From positions 1 through 45,050 of the forward strand of contig JAABTV010000028.1 in the NCBI GenBank assembly GCA_011389685.1: a DNA stretch of 45,050 nucleotides. Direction: 5' to 3'. The stretch comes from Paracoccaceae bacterium (GTDB lineage: Bacteria; Pseudomonadota; Alphaproteobacteria; Rhodobacterales; Rhodobacteraceae). The notes beneath the pieces were generated by a model. That model did no database searches and was not told the DNA's origin. It worked only from the letters and a program-made list of their open reading frames with translations. Made by a program: the position numbers and the translations under genes. Below are positions 1 through 7,149 of this stretch, in pieces (position 1 is the stretch's first letter; every line of letters begins with the position of its first letter).

Positions 1-157
1 CATCATGCTCCATCCTACTCAAGAGTTGGAGCCTCCGGCAAACCCGGCGCGGTTCAAAACGCGCCCATTCCGCCCTTGGCGGCAAACTCCCGCCCGTGGC
101 CTACTGGCTAAGAAAAATGACGTGCAACCCGATCAGCAGGAGCCGAGAGTAGCTTGA
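1..157 (+). pseudogene. IS3-family transposase C-terminal fragment, frameshifted
   Basis: Reading from base 3 gives a stretch with RAHSALGGK followed by PPVAYWLRK, which matches the conserved C-terminal HxSLGG...P..Y segment of IS3-family (OrfB/rve) transposases. The frame is then lost in an A-rich run near 111-118. The normal-looking tail QPDQQEPRVA and its stop codon at 155-157 are in the frame starting at base 2. Because these two matching pieces are in different frames, the copy is inactive. The catalytic DDE part is outside the window or missing. The family call is from memory of IS3 C-termini and is fairly secure; the subgroup is not. Confidence 0.55.
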
Positions 158-198
158 TTTACGCCAGATACTGTCCAACCGATGGGGAGTAACTCACG
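1..198 (+). mobile_element. Right-end remnant of an IS3-family insertion sequence
   Basis: The first 157 bases carry the decayed C-terminus of an IS3-type transposase (see the pseudogene entry). They are followed by about 40 non-coding bases that look like the usual short tail between the stop codon and the terminal inverted repeat. The outer end is placed near 198 by resemblance only. The left part of the element lies outside the window, so no inverted-repeat partner or target duplication can be checked. It sits 110 bp downstream of the last permease gene of the sugar transporter operon, where ugp-type operons of this family sometimes carry further genes, so it may mark a rearranged operon end (inference). 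Confidence 0.5.
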
Positions 199-307
199 GA
201 TCGCTTGCGGCCCGGGCAGTTCCCGACCGCTGACACAGGTGGTCGAACTGGTGCAGCGCGGAACAGGCTTGTCGAAGGGGTCATGTCAAGCGTTCCGGTT
301 GGCGCTC

Positions 308-1108
308 TCATTTCACGCCGGCGGTCAGGAAGGCCTGAACGAATTGCCGCTGGAAGACCAGGAATCCGATCAGCAAGGGCGCGATCACCATGACCGTCGC
401 CGCCGAGATCACCGCGATGTCGACGCCGTTTTCCGGCGCGGCAAAGAGCGAAAGACCGACGGTCAGGGGCCGTGTCGAGGGCGAGTTGGTCACGATGAGC
501 GGCCACAGGAAATTGTTCCAGTGGGTCGAGACCGAGACCAGCGCATAGGCCAGGTAGGTGGGCCGAGCGGCTGGCACATAGACCCGCCAGAGCACGCCCA
601 GCGTGCCGCAGCCCTCGACGCGGGCGGCCTCGTCGAGCTCCTTGGGGACCGATTTGAACGCTTGTCGCATAAGGAATATCCCGAAGGCCGAGGCCATGTA
701 GGGTGCGCCGATACCGAGGATGCTGTCGAGCAGGCCGAGTGAGGCCGCGACGCGGTAATTCTCGACGATCAGCACCTCGGGCAGGATGAAAAGCTGCAGG
801 AGCACGAGGATGAACAGCGCGTCGCGGCCGCGAAACTCGCCCTGTGCAAAGGCAAAACCCGCCAGCGTGCACAAGAGGAACTGCCCGGCAAGGATCAGCG
901 TGACCAGCAGGAACGTGTTCAGGAAATAGCCAAGCCACGGCGCGCCCGCCCAGGCGGTGCGGAAATTGTCGAGCGTGAGCGGCGCGGCAAGGCGGAAATT
1001 CACCGCATCGCTGACATCGTGAAACGCCGCCCAGAAGGCGAAGACCAGCGGCGAAATCCACAAGACGGCCAGTGCGATCGCCAGCGCCGGTTCCAGATAG
1101 CGGATCAT
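308..1108 (-). CDS. Carbohydrate/glycerol-phosphate ABC transporter permease (UgpE/MalG type)
   Basis: Inner-membrane permease of 266 residues, the usual size for the MalG/UgpE half of a carbohydrate-uptake-1 importer. It starts with MIRYLEP and a first membrane segment, and about six hydrophobic segments can be seen. The cytoplasmic EAA loop that docks on the ATPase is present about two thirds along (ELDEAARVEGCG...L.R.Y.P). The start at 1108 is preferred over upstream in-frame codons because it gives an ATGA overlap with the stop of the upstream permease gene, typical of translational coupling. It is the last gene of the importer operon. The substrate cannot be read from this subunit; sugar or sn-glycerol-3-phosphate is likely. 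Confidence 0.9.
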   Translation of the reverse strand: MIRYLEPALAIALAVLWISPLVFAFWAAFHDVSDAVNFRLAAPLTLDNFRTAWAGAPWLGYFLNTFLLVTLILAGQFLLCTLAGFAFAQGEFRGRDALFILVLLQLFILPEVLIVENYRVAASLGLLDSILGIGAPYMASAFGIFLMRQAFKSVPKELDEAARVEGCGTLGVLWRVYVPAARPTYLAYALVSVSTHWNNFLWPLIVTNSPSTRPLTVGLSLFAAPENGVDIAVISAATVMVIAPLLIGFLVFQRQFVQAFLTAGVK

Positions 1109-1998
1109 CGGTAATGCGTCCTTCTGTCCAGCACCAGGAACTGAAAGGCGGCCAGCGCGCCCAGCAGCATGAGCACCAGCACCGTCATCGCCGCCGCCGC
1201 GGGCCGGTCGAAATAGGCGAAGGCGTTTTCCCAGATGTAATAGAGGATCAGCTTGGTGCTGTCGGACGGTCCACCCTTGGTGAGGATGAAGAGGTGGTCG
1301 ATGAGCTTGACCGAGTTGATCATCGCGTTGACGAGGATGAAAAGGGTGGTCGGCATGAGCAGAGGCAGCACGATGCGGCGCGTGTAGGTCCAGCGGCTCG
1401 CGCCCTCGATATCGGCGGCCTCGCGCAGGTCGGGTGGGATGGTCTGAAGGGCGGCGAGGTAGAAGATCATGAAGAACCCCGCCTCTTTCCAGATCGTCAC
1501 CGCGCAGATCGCCCAGAGCGCGGTTTCGGGCTGGCCCAGCCAGTTGACCGGAGCCGCGCCGAAGATCGCGCCAATCTGGTTGAGGATGCCGAAACTCGGG
1601 GTGTAGAAGAACAGCCACAGGTTCGCCGCCGCGATCATCGGCAGGACGGTGGGGGTGAAATAGGCGGTGCGGATGAAACTGCGCGCCGGGATGCGCGCAT
1701 TGGCCCAGAGTGCCATGATCAGCGCCAGCGCCATCGAGACCGGGATCGTGACCACGGCATAGGCGAGGTTGTTGCCCGCCACCTGCCAGAAGGTCGGGTC
1801 GTCGAAGAGAGTGCGGTAGTTCTCCAGCCCCGCGAACTCCGCCGGGTTGCGCCGTGTGCCGCGCGACCAGAGCGAGGTGATCACCGTGGCCAGCGACGGG
1901 TAGAAGGCAAACCCCGTGAGCATGATGAGCGCCGGGCCGAGCAACAGCCAGCCATGCAGGGCACGGCGGCGGCGCTCAATGGTGAAGGCGTCTGTCAT
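1105..1998 (-). CDS. Carbohydrate/glycerol-phosphate ABC transporter permease (UgpA/MalF type)
   Basis: Inner-membrane permease of 297 residues, partner of the MalG-type permease encoded just downstream. A short cytoplasmic N-terminus rich in Arg (residues 9-12) precedes the first membrane segment, and six hydrophobic segments follow. The EAA loop is visible as LREAADIEGASRW near residues 190-203, followed by the usual I.LPLL.P. The length is typical of the UgpA/MalF group without the large periplasmic loop of enteric MalF. The stop codon overlaps the start of the next gene by four bases. A gap of 60 bp separates it from the binding-protein gene upstream, a common place for a processing site that raises binding-protein expression, although no strong hairpin is obvious. 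Confidence 0.9.
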   Translation of the reverse strand: MTDAFTIERRRRALHGWLLLGPALIMLTGFAFYPSLATVITSLWSRGTRRNPAEFAGLENYRTLFDDPTFWQVAGNNLAYAVVTIPVSMALALIMALWANARIPARSFIRTAYFTPTVLPMIAAANLWLFFYTPSFGILNQIGAIFGAAPVNWLGQPETALWAICAVTIWKEAGFFMIFYLAALQTIPPDLREAADIEGASRWTYTRRIVLPLLMPTTLFILVNAMINSVKLIDHLFILTKGGPSDSTKLILYYIWENAFAYFDRPAAAAMTVLVLMLLGALAAFQFLVLDRRTHYR

Positions 1999-2058
1999 GG
2001 CGGTTCCCGATGCGGGGCCGGTTGCGGAAACCGGCCCCGGAAGTGATGCCCTGCACGC

Positions 2059-3321
2059 TTACTTGTAGGCGCGCAGCTGGCGTTCGGCGGCGGCCTGTGC
2101 CTCGGCAAGCGCCGCTTCGGGGGTCTTGGCGCCGGTCAGTGCCGACTGGATCGCGGCGTTCAGCCCGTCGCGCACGCGCGCCGTCTCGAAGGTCGAGAAT
2201 TCGGCGACCGCGTGCTCCAACTGGTCGCGCGCCACGAGGGCGGGCGGGAACTCGGCGGTGTAGGACTTGAGCGCGTCGGTCTCGTAGGCGGCCGGCGAAA
2301 CACCCATGTAGCCGGTCTTGATCGACCATTCGGCGGCCTGTTCCGGTGCGGTCATGAACTTGATCAGCTCGAGCGCGGCTTTCTTCTCTTCCTCGGTCGA
2401 GTCCTTGAAGAGGTAGAAATTGCCGCCGCCGGTGGGCGAGCCCAGACGCTTATTGCCCGGCAGCATGGCGACGCCGAAATCGAAACTGGCGTTGTTCTTG
2501 ACCGCCGTGAGGTTGCCGGTCGAGTGCCACATCATCGCGGTCTTGGCTTCGAGGAATGCCTGCCGCAGCGTGCCCCATTCCACCGTGCCTTCGGGCATGA
2601 TGCCATGCTCGACCGACAGCGATTTCCAGAATTCCAGCGTGTCGACGACCGCCGGGTCGTCGAAATAGGTGGTCAGCCCGTCACTCGCCATCAATTCCTT
2701 TCCGTTCTGGATCGCCAGCGCCTGGAACATCCAGTAGGGGTAGCCGGTGGAGGGGATCATCAGCCCGTGGGTGCCGTCCGTGGTCAGCGCCTTGCCCACC
2801 TCGACCATCTCGTCCCAGGTGGTCGGGGCCTTTTCCGGGTCGAGCCCCGCCGCGCGGAACATGTCCTTGTTGTAATAGGCGACAATGGTCGACCGCTGGA
2901 ACGGCACGCCCCAGGTCTGGCCCTCGATGCGGCCATTGGCCATCAGCGCGGGATAGAACCCATCGAGCCACGCCTTTTCCGCGTCGGTCTCGATCACCGA
3001 CTCGAACGGCACGATCAGATCCTGTTCGATCAGGTCATAGGCGTCGATGGAGAACATCACCGCCAGTTGCGCCGGCTCGCCCGACTCCAGCGCAGAAAGC
3101 GACTTGATGCGGGTGTCGTCGTAATTGCCGGCATAGATCGCGTTAACCTTGATGTCGGGGTTCTGCGCCTCGAAGCGGGCGACGATGCCGTCCACCACCT
3201 CGGTGAGCGCGCCGCCGACGGCGATGGGGTAATACATGGTCAGCTCGGTCTCGGCATTGGCCGGATTGACGAGCGCGGTGGAGGCCGCCAATATGGCGGA
3301 TACAGAAGTGATACGGGTCAT
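2059..3321 (-). CDS. Extracellular solute-binding protein, UgpB-like
   Basis: Periplasmic binding protein (420 residues) of the family-1 solute-binding group that delivers sugar or sn-glycerol-3-phosphate to the permeases. The N-terminus is a clear Sec signal peptide ending in ANA before ETELTMYY. The mature part shows features of the UgpB branch: the early P-x-A-V-G-G region, the Y-x-G-N-Y-D-D segment, and W-G-V-P-F-Q-R-S around residue 140. The ATG at 3321 is chosen because an AAGAGGA ribosome-binding site lies nine bases upstream; the in-frame TTG at 3327 is too close to it. The gene begins two bases after the ATPase stop codon. A glycerol-3-phosphate substrate is inferred from similarity and from the DeoR-type regulator in the operon. 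Confidence 0.88.
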   Translation of the reverse strand: MTRITSVSAILAASTALVNPANAETELTMYYPIAVGGALTEVVDGIVARFEAQNPDIKVNAIYAGNYDDTRIKSLSALESGEPAQLAVMFSIDAYDLIEQDLIVPFESVIETDAEKAWLDGFYPALMANGRIEGQTWGVPFQRSTIVAYYNKDMFRAAGLDPEKAPTTWDEMVEVGKALTTDGTHGLMIPSTGYPYWMFQALAIQNGKELMASDGLTTYFDDPAVVDTLEFWKSLSVEHGIMPEGTVEWGTLRQAFLEAKTAMMWHSTGNLTAVKNNASFDFGVAMLPGNKRLGSPTGGGNFYLFKDSTEEEKKAALELIKFMTAPEQAAEWSIKTGYMGVSPAAYETDALKSYTAEFPPALVARDQLEHAVAEFSTFETARVRDGLNAAIQSALTGAKTPEAALAEAQAAAERQLRAYK

Positions 3322-3323
3322 TT

Positions 3324-4430
3324 TCAAAGGTCCTCTTTGACTGGTTTCGGTGGAGTGGGGGCCTTATGGCCATCCACGGGCGCGGTATTTTGGCGAATGC
3401 GCGCCCGTGGATTCTGCTGCGGCTCCTTTTCCAACTGCCCGTTGACGGCGTTGAAAAGGAGCCGGTTTTCCGTCGGGATGATGACGCCGACGGTCTGACC
3501 TGGTCCGACCTGCGCTGCGCCGGGCAGGATCGCCGCCAGACCGCGCGCCGCCGGGTGGCTCAGTGCCAACCGGGTTTCCCCGCCGAGAAACTCGATATCC
3601 GCCACATCAGCGTCGAGATCGCCGCGCCCGGGCGGGGCAAGCAAGACGCCCTCGGGCCGGATACCCACGGCGACGGCCGCCGTGTATCCCAGCACCGGCC
3701 CCTCGATCAGCGACATCGGCGGCTCGCCGATGAATTGCGCGGCAAAGATCGTGGCGGGGCGGTCATAGAGCTCCGAGGGCGTGCCGATCTGCTCGATCCG
3801 GCCCGCCTCCATCAGCACGACCGTGTTCGACAGGCTCATCGCCTCGCCCTGATCGTGGGTGACATAGACCACCGTCAGCCCCAGCTTGTGCGCCAGTTCG
3901 CGGATGTCGCGGCGCACCGAGTGGCGCAGCCTGGCGTCGAGATTCGAGAGCGGCTCGTCCATCAGGCAAAGTGGGCGTTCGGCCACCGCCGCGCGGGCGA
4001 GCGCCACGCGCTGGCGTTGTCCGCCGGACAATTCGGACGGCTTGCGCCGCTCCAGCCCGTCCAGCCCGGTCATCGCCAGCACCTCGGCCAGGCGGCGGTC
4101 GCGCTCGGCGCGGGCGACGCGGCGCACCTTGAGGCCGAAGATCACGTTCTCGGCCACGCTCAAATGCGGGAAGAGCGCGTAGGACTGGAACACCATCGAC
4201 AGGTTGCGCGCCGCGGCAGGCAGGGCCGTGACATCGCGCCCGTCGATCACGATGCGGCCCGCCTGGGGCTGCTCCAGCCCGGCGATGAGGCGCAGCAGCG
4301 TGGATTTGCCACAGCCCGACGGCCCCAGGACCGACAGGAAATCGCCGCGGGGCAAGGACAGGCTGATGCCCTGCACGCCGCCCTGTCCGTCCCATTGCCG
4401 GGTCAGGCCGTCGAGGGTGAGAAAGCTCAT
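3324..4430 (-). CDS. ABC transporter ATP-binding protein, UgpC/MalK type
   Basis: Cytoplasmic ATPase (368 residues) that powers the adjacent importer. Walker A is GPSGCGKST near residue 40, the signature LSGGQRQR near 135, Walker B CLMDEPLSNLD near 155, and the switch His lies in YVTHDQ. A C-terminal TOBE/regulatory region of about 130 residues (VGIRPEGV...) is present, as in UgpC and MalK. The start at 4430 forms an ATGA overlap with the stop of the DeoR gene, which fixes the start well; the reading frame is open further upstream only because it runs through that gene. All catalytic motifs are intact, so the transporter should be functional. Confidence 0.92.
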   Translation of the reverse strand: MSFLTLDGLTRQWDGQGGVQGISLSLPRGDFLSVLGPSGCGKSTLLRLIAGLEQPQAGRIVIDGRDVTALPAAARNLSMVFQSYALFPHLSVAENVIFGLKVRRVARAERDRRLAEVLAMTGLDGLERRKPSELSGGQRQRVALARAAVAERPLCLMDEPLSNLDARLRHSVRRDIRELAHKLGLTVVYVTHDQGEAMSLSNTVVLMEAGRIEQIGTPSELYDRPATIFAAQFIGEPPMSLIEGPVLGYTAAVAVGIRPEGVLLAPPGRGDLDADVADIEFLGGETRLALSHPAARGLAAILPGAAQVGPGQTVGVIIPTENRLLFNAVNGQLEKEPQQNPRARIRQNTAPVDGHKAPTPPKPVKEDL

Positions 4431-5188
4431 GACGCCTCTCCCACCACGATGAGACGGTCGTCGAGCGCGTCGAGAAGCGCGGCGAACGCGGCGCCGGGTC
4501 GGGCCTCGGTCACGACGCGGTCGGCCTCGTGCAGATGCCCGCCGACGGCAGGGGCGTTGCGACCGAATTTCGAGCTGTCGGCCACGCAGATGGCATGGCG
4601 GGCATTGTCGCGCGCGGTCTGGCGGATGCGCACCTCGGGGGCGTGGAAATCGAGCAACATGCCGTCGCTGTCGATCCCGGCCGCCCCGTAGATCGCGAAA
4701 TCCGCGCGGTAAGCCTTGAACAGATCGACCGCCTGCGATCCGAGGATATCGCGATCCGGCAGGCGCATTTCGCCCCCCGGCACGATGATCCGCGCGTTCG
4801 GGGCTTCGGAAAGCGCCATCGCGGCGTTGAGATTGTTGGTGATGACCGTCAGCCCTTCGCGCCCCGCGAGCGCGGCGGCCACCACCGCAGGGGTCGTCCC
4901 GATCGAGAAGAACAGCGTCGCCCCGTCGGGTATGAGCCGCACGACATGCGCCGCGATCTGCTGCTTGGCCGCGACATTGAGCGAGCTGCGCGCCGAATAG
5001 GGCAGGTTCGAGCTGCCTTCGATGAACTCGGCCCCGCCATGCAGGCGCCGCAATTTGCCCTGCGCGCACAGAGCGTTGATATCGCGGCGCACGGTGTGGG
5101 CCGAGACCGACAGACTCTCCGCCAACTCGTCCACCATGACCCGTCCGCGCGCCTGCGCCGTTTCAAGAATCGCCGATTGCCTGTTCAT
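4427..5188 (-). CDS. DeoR/GlpR-family transcriptional regulator
   Basis: A repressor-type regulator of 253 residues. The N-terminal winged helix (about residues 6-57) carries the DeoR signature, with V-D-E-L-A-x-x-L-x-V-S-x-x-T-V-R-R-D-I followed by the basic wing RRLHGGA. The remaining part is the DeoRC sugar-phosphate-sensing fold (T-L-F-F-S-I-G-T-T near 98, then ITNNL). ATG 5188 is preferred over ATG 5218 because AAGGG lies eight bases before it. The gene is the first of the importer operon and is coupled to the ATPase gene. Autoregulation of the whole operon, released by a phosphorylated ligand such as glycerol-3-phosphate, is a reasonable inference. A palindrome just upstream could be its operator. 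Confidence 0.9.
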   Translation of the reverse strand: MNRQSAILETAQARGRVMVDELAESLSVSAHTVRRDINALCAQGKLRRLHGGAEFIEGSSNLPYSARSSLNVAAKQQIAAHVVRLIPDGATLFFSIGTTPAVVAAALAGREGLTVITNNLNAAMALSEAPNARIIVPGGEMRLPDRDILGSQAVDLFKAYRADFAIYGAAGIDSDGMLLDFHAPEVRIRQTARDNARHAICVADSSKFGRNAPAVGGHLHEADRVVTEARPGAAFAALLDALDDRLIVVGEAS

Positions 5189-5202
5189 CTCGCATCCCTT
5201 CG

Positions 5203-5218
5203 ATGCTCTTGTGAGCAT
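5203..5218. promoter_or_regulatory. Candidate DeoR-type operator palindrome
   Basis: ATGCTC-TTGT-GAGCAT forms a perfect 6+4+6 inverted repeat 14 bases upstream of the regulator start codon. A second, weaker dyad (CATG spaced by eight bases from CATG) follows immediately. The position suits an autoregulatory site for the DeoR-family protein, but the family consensus varies and no second copy was found at another promoter in the window. Confidence 0.35.
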
Positions 5219-5458
5219 GATTTATGACATGCAAGTGAAATTCCCGCTCAAAGGAGCGGTTCGGAGGTTTGTTCAGGAAGCGACGCATCGGTCATCGGGC
5301 GGCATTTCATTCGATTTTCGTATCAGGAAAGCGGATCGACCATATCCGGTCCGAGTTGTTGCTGCAGCACCCGTGAACGACCGCTTCCCGAGGCTCGACC
5401 CTGCGTCAGAAACCTGAACCAACCGGGAGAGCCGGGACGAGTAAGACTTAACCCACGG

Positions 5459-5497
5459 ACAAAAAACCCCCGGCGACTGTGTCGTCGGGGGGTTTTT
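5459..5497. terminator. Strong intrinsic terminator, possibly bidirectional
   Basis: An A-run, then CCCCCGGCGAC, a short loop, GTCGTCGGGGGG and a T-run form a GC-rich hairpin flanked by A on one side and T on the other, so it can terminate transcription on both strands. No recognisable gene ends here on the plus strand. Either an unrecognised transcript from the 5220-5460 interval ends at it, or it insulates the importer operon promoter from the gene-poor DNA to the right. Confidence 0.75.
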
Positions 5498-6225
5498 CAT
5501 GGCCGGGTGGGCGCGGCCGATGCGGTGGGGGCGAACGGGTCAGCGCCTTTGCCGGGAACATGCTGCAACGCGGCAGAACGCCGGGGTTAATGCCACCCTG
5601 GGCCGGAAAACCGGGGGGTGACTTTCGGCTGCAGCCCGGCTGCAAAGCGTGCACCGCCGCGTTGCGGCATTCGCGGCGCGGAAAATCGTCAACGCAACGC
5701 CCGCTCTGCCCCCGCCGTTCCGGTCGCAGGGTCGCCCGCAACCCGGGTTCACGCGATCCCCCTGCCGAGTGGTCCCCCGTCCCAAGCCGCCGCGCGCCCG
5801 GCGATGTCGCGACTGCCCGCGTCGGGAAACGCAGCGCAAAAGGGGAGCCTTGCGCGGCTTGAGACCCAACGTGAGTCTTTCGACAGCCCCGAAGCGGGCG
5901 TACGCCCAAGGCGCAGACCGAGCTCTGCTGCGGCCGCGAAATTCCACGACCGCCCGACCGAAGCGGCCACTCGACGCGCGCCTGCCGAACTCACTGTTGC
6001 TGCAGATTGCTCGGGCCACAGTCATGCGGGTGCTGTCATTTGCTGCGGGGCCCCATGCCGAGTACTCTACCCGGTAACCTCGCAGGTCGCAGCCGATTTT
6101 CTCCGCTGGGCACGCAAGCCCGCCTACGCGAGATCGCGCAATTCGGCCGGCGCGCGGGTTTTTCCAGTGCCCGCAACACGAAACGCCGCCGATCGTTTCC
6201 CGGGCGACGATCACGGATCGGGCGG
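5498..6225. other. Gene-poor, apparently decayed interval
   Basis: No reading frame here has a convincing start, ribosome-binding site or recognisable domain; all long open stretches are GC-driven and overlap each other on both strands. The interval holds a 22-base motif (5601-5622), followed by two CGGCTGC units, that recurs at 31449-31470 in front of an 11-bp tandem repeat. The rest reads as remnant or spacer DNA next to the truncated SulP gene. Confidence 0.5.
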
Positions 6226-6234
6226 TGGCCTGCG

Positions 6235-6694
6235 CACGGGTCCATCACGCAGCCTCTCCCGGCGCGGGACGCGCGCCTCATGTCCCGGCTGGCTCCGGTC
6301 AGCCACAGCTCGACATCACGTTTCCGGGCCTTGTGGGTCAGACCCTCGATCATGTTGGCGCCGGTCGAGTCCAGAAACGTCTCATTCGGTGGATAAACAG
6401 CACCGAGCCGAGCGCGAAGCCCACCACGATAGCCTCGGTCAGATCGCGGAAGATCGTCAGAAAGAACTTCACCGCCAGCACAGCCGCCTCGCCGCGGTCT
6501 GAACGCGGCAGGATGGCGATGGCGGACTTTTCGATCATGTTCCAGGCGACGACCGTCAGAACGCCGGAAAGTGCCGCGAGCGGAATATAGGCCGCGAGCG
6601 GCGTGGCGATTGCCATGAACAACAGCAAGAACACGGCATGCAGCATCCCCGCTACTGGGCCATGTGCGCCGGTTCGCGAGGTCGTATCTGTCAT
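6235..6694 (-). pseudogene. SulP-family anion transporter remnant
   Basis: About 115 residues from the middle of a SulP sulfate/bicarbonate permease are readable from 6694 to 6350: the segment GPVAGMLHAVFLLLF, then PLAAYIPLAALSGVL and VVAWNM, ending at FIHRM. After a jump of frame and loss of roughly 60 residues, a STAS-domain core (FLDSTGANMIEGL, then ELWLTGASRDMRR) is readable in another frame down to about 6240. The first ten or so membrane segments of a normal protein of 500-plus residues are gone. It is therefore non-functional. It lies directly after the XRE regulator gene on the same strand; I recall similar small regulators adjoining sulP genes in related bacteria. Confidence 0.75.
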
Positions 6695-6735
6695 GTCTGG
6701 GCCGCATCTTTGGACGAGGGCGGCGGGGTCGCAGG

Positions 6736-7038
6736 CTATCTGTCGGCGGTCGCCGTCGCGGTGTTCTGATCTTGTTCCGGTTTTATGGAATCAGGAGATT
6801 TCAACCGCACGCCACGACCGCGCCCGTCGCTTCTGGCACCTTCGCCGATCAACTCGACATCGGCAAGATCGAGCACCTCGACCACCTTGGCGAGGCTGTC
6901 GACGGCGCCGCGCACGGTGCCCGGCCCGGTCTCCATCCGCTGGATGGTGGGCACGGAAAGGTCGGACAGCCGCGCCAGCGTCTTCTGGTCCATGCCAAGA
7001 AACGCACGTGCCGCGCGCATCTGCGCCGAGGTGATCAT
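6736..7038 (-). CDS. Small XRE-family helix-turn-helix regulator
   Basis: A 100-residue DNA-binding protein. Residues 1-60 form a Cro/C1-type helix-turn-helix: ITSAQMRAARAFLGM, then KTLARLSDLSVPTIQRME with the recognition helix around residue 30. A short beta-rich tail (VELIGEGA...GRGVRL) follows, then a low-complexity C-terminus rich in Gln, Thr and Ala. ATG 7038 is supported by an AAGGGGGG ribosome-binding site just upstream. This type of small regulator often precedes a SulP transporter, and here the transporter that follows is a remnant, so the regulator may be an orphan. Palindromes upstream (7092-7111) could be its operator. Confidence 0.8.
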   Translation of the reverse strand: MITSAQMRAARAFLGMDQKTLARLSDLSVPTIQRMETGPGTVRGAVDSLAKVVEVLDLADVELIGEGARSDGRGRGVRLKSPDSIKPEQDQNTATATADR

Positions 7039-7091
7039 GCGCCCCCCTTGTCCATGATGGGGCCCGGTCAAGACACTCAAATTGATATGTC

Positions 7092-7111
7092 AAACATCAA
7101 TTCTGATGTTT
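7092..7111. promoter_or_regulatory. Candidate XRE operator palindrome
   Basis: AAACATCA-ATTC-TGATGTTT is a perfect 8+4+8 inverted repeat 54 bases upstream of the XRE start codon, and further TTGAT/ATCAA half sites overlap it at 7082-7101. It lies between the XRE gene and the end of the ABC transporter gene. The AT-rich, nested dyads suit an autoregulatory Cro-like site. A role as a terminator for the ABC operon is less likely, since the T-run is on the wrong strand. Confidence 0.4.
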
Positions 7112-7149
7112 TTAGGGGTACAGATTTCACCGCAGCAAGCCGGGGGTGG

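Noticed and set aside
5479..6214. Several long frames on both strands in the 5.5-6.2 kb interval
   Set aside because: All overlap each other, are Arg/Ala/Pro-rich from high GC, and show no domain or initiation signal.
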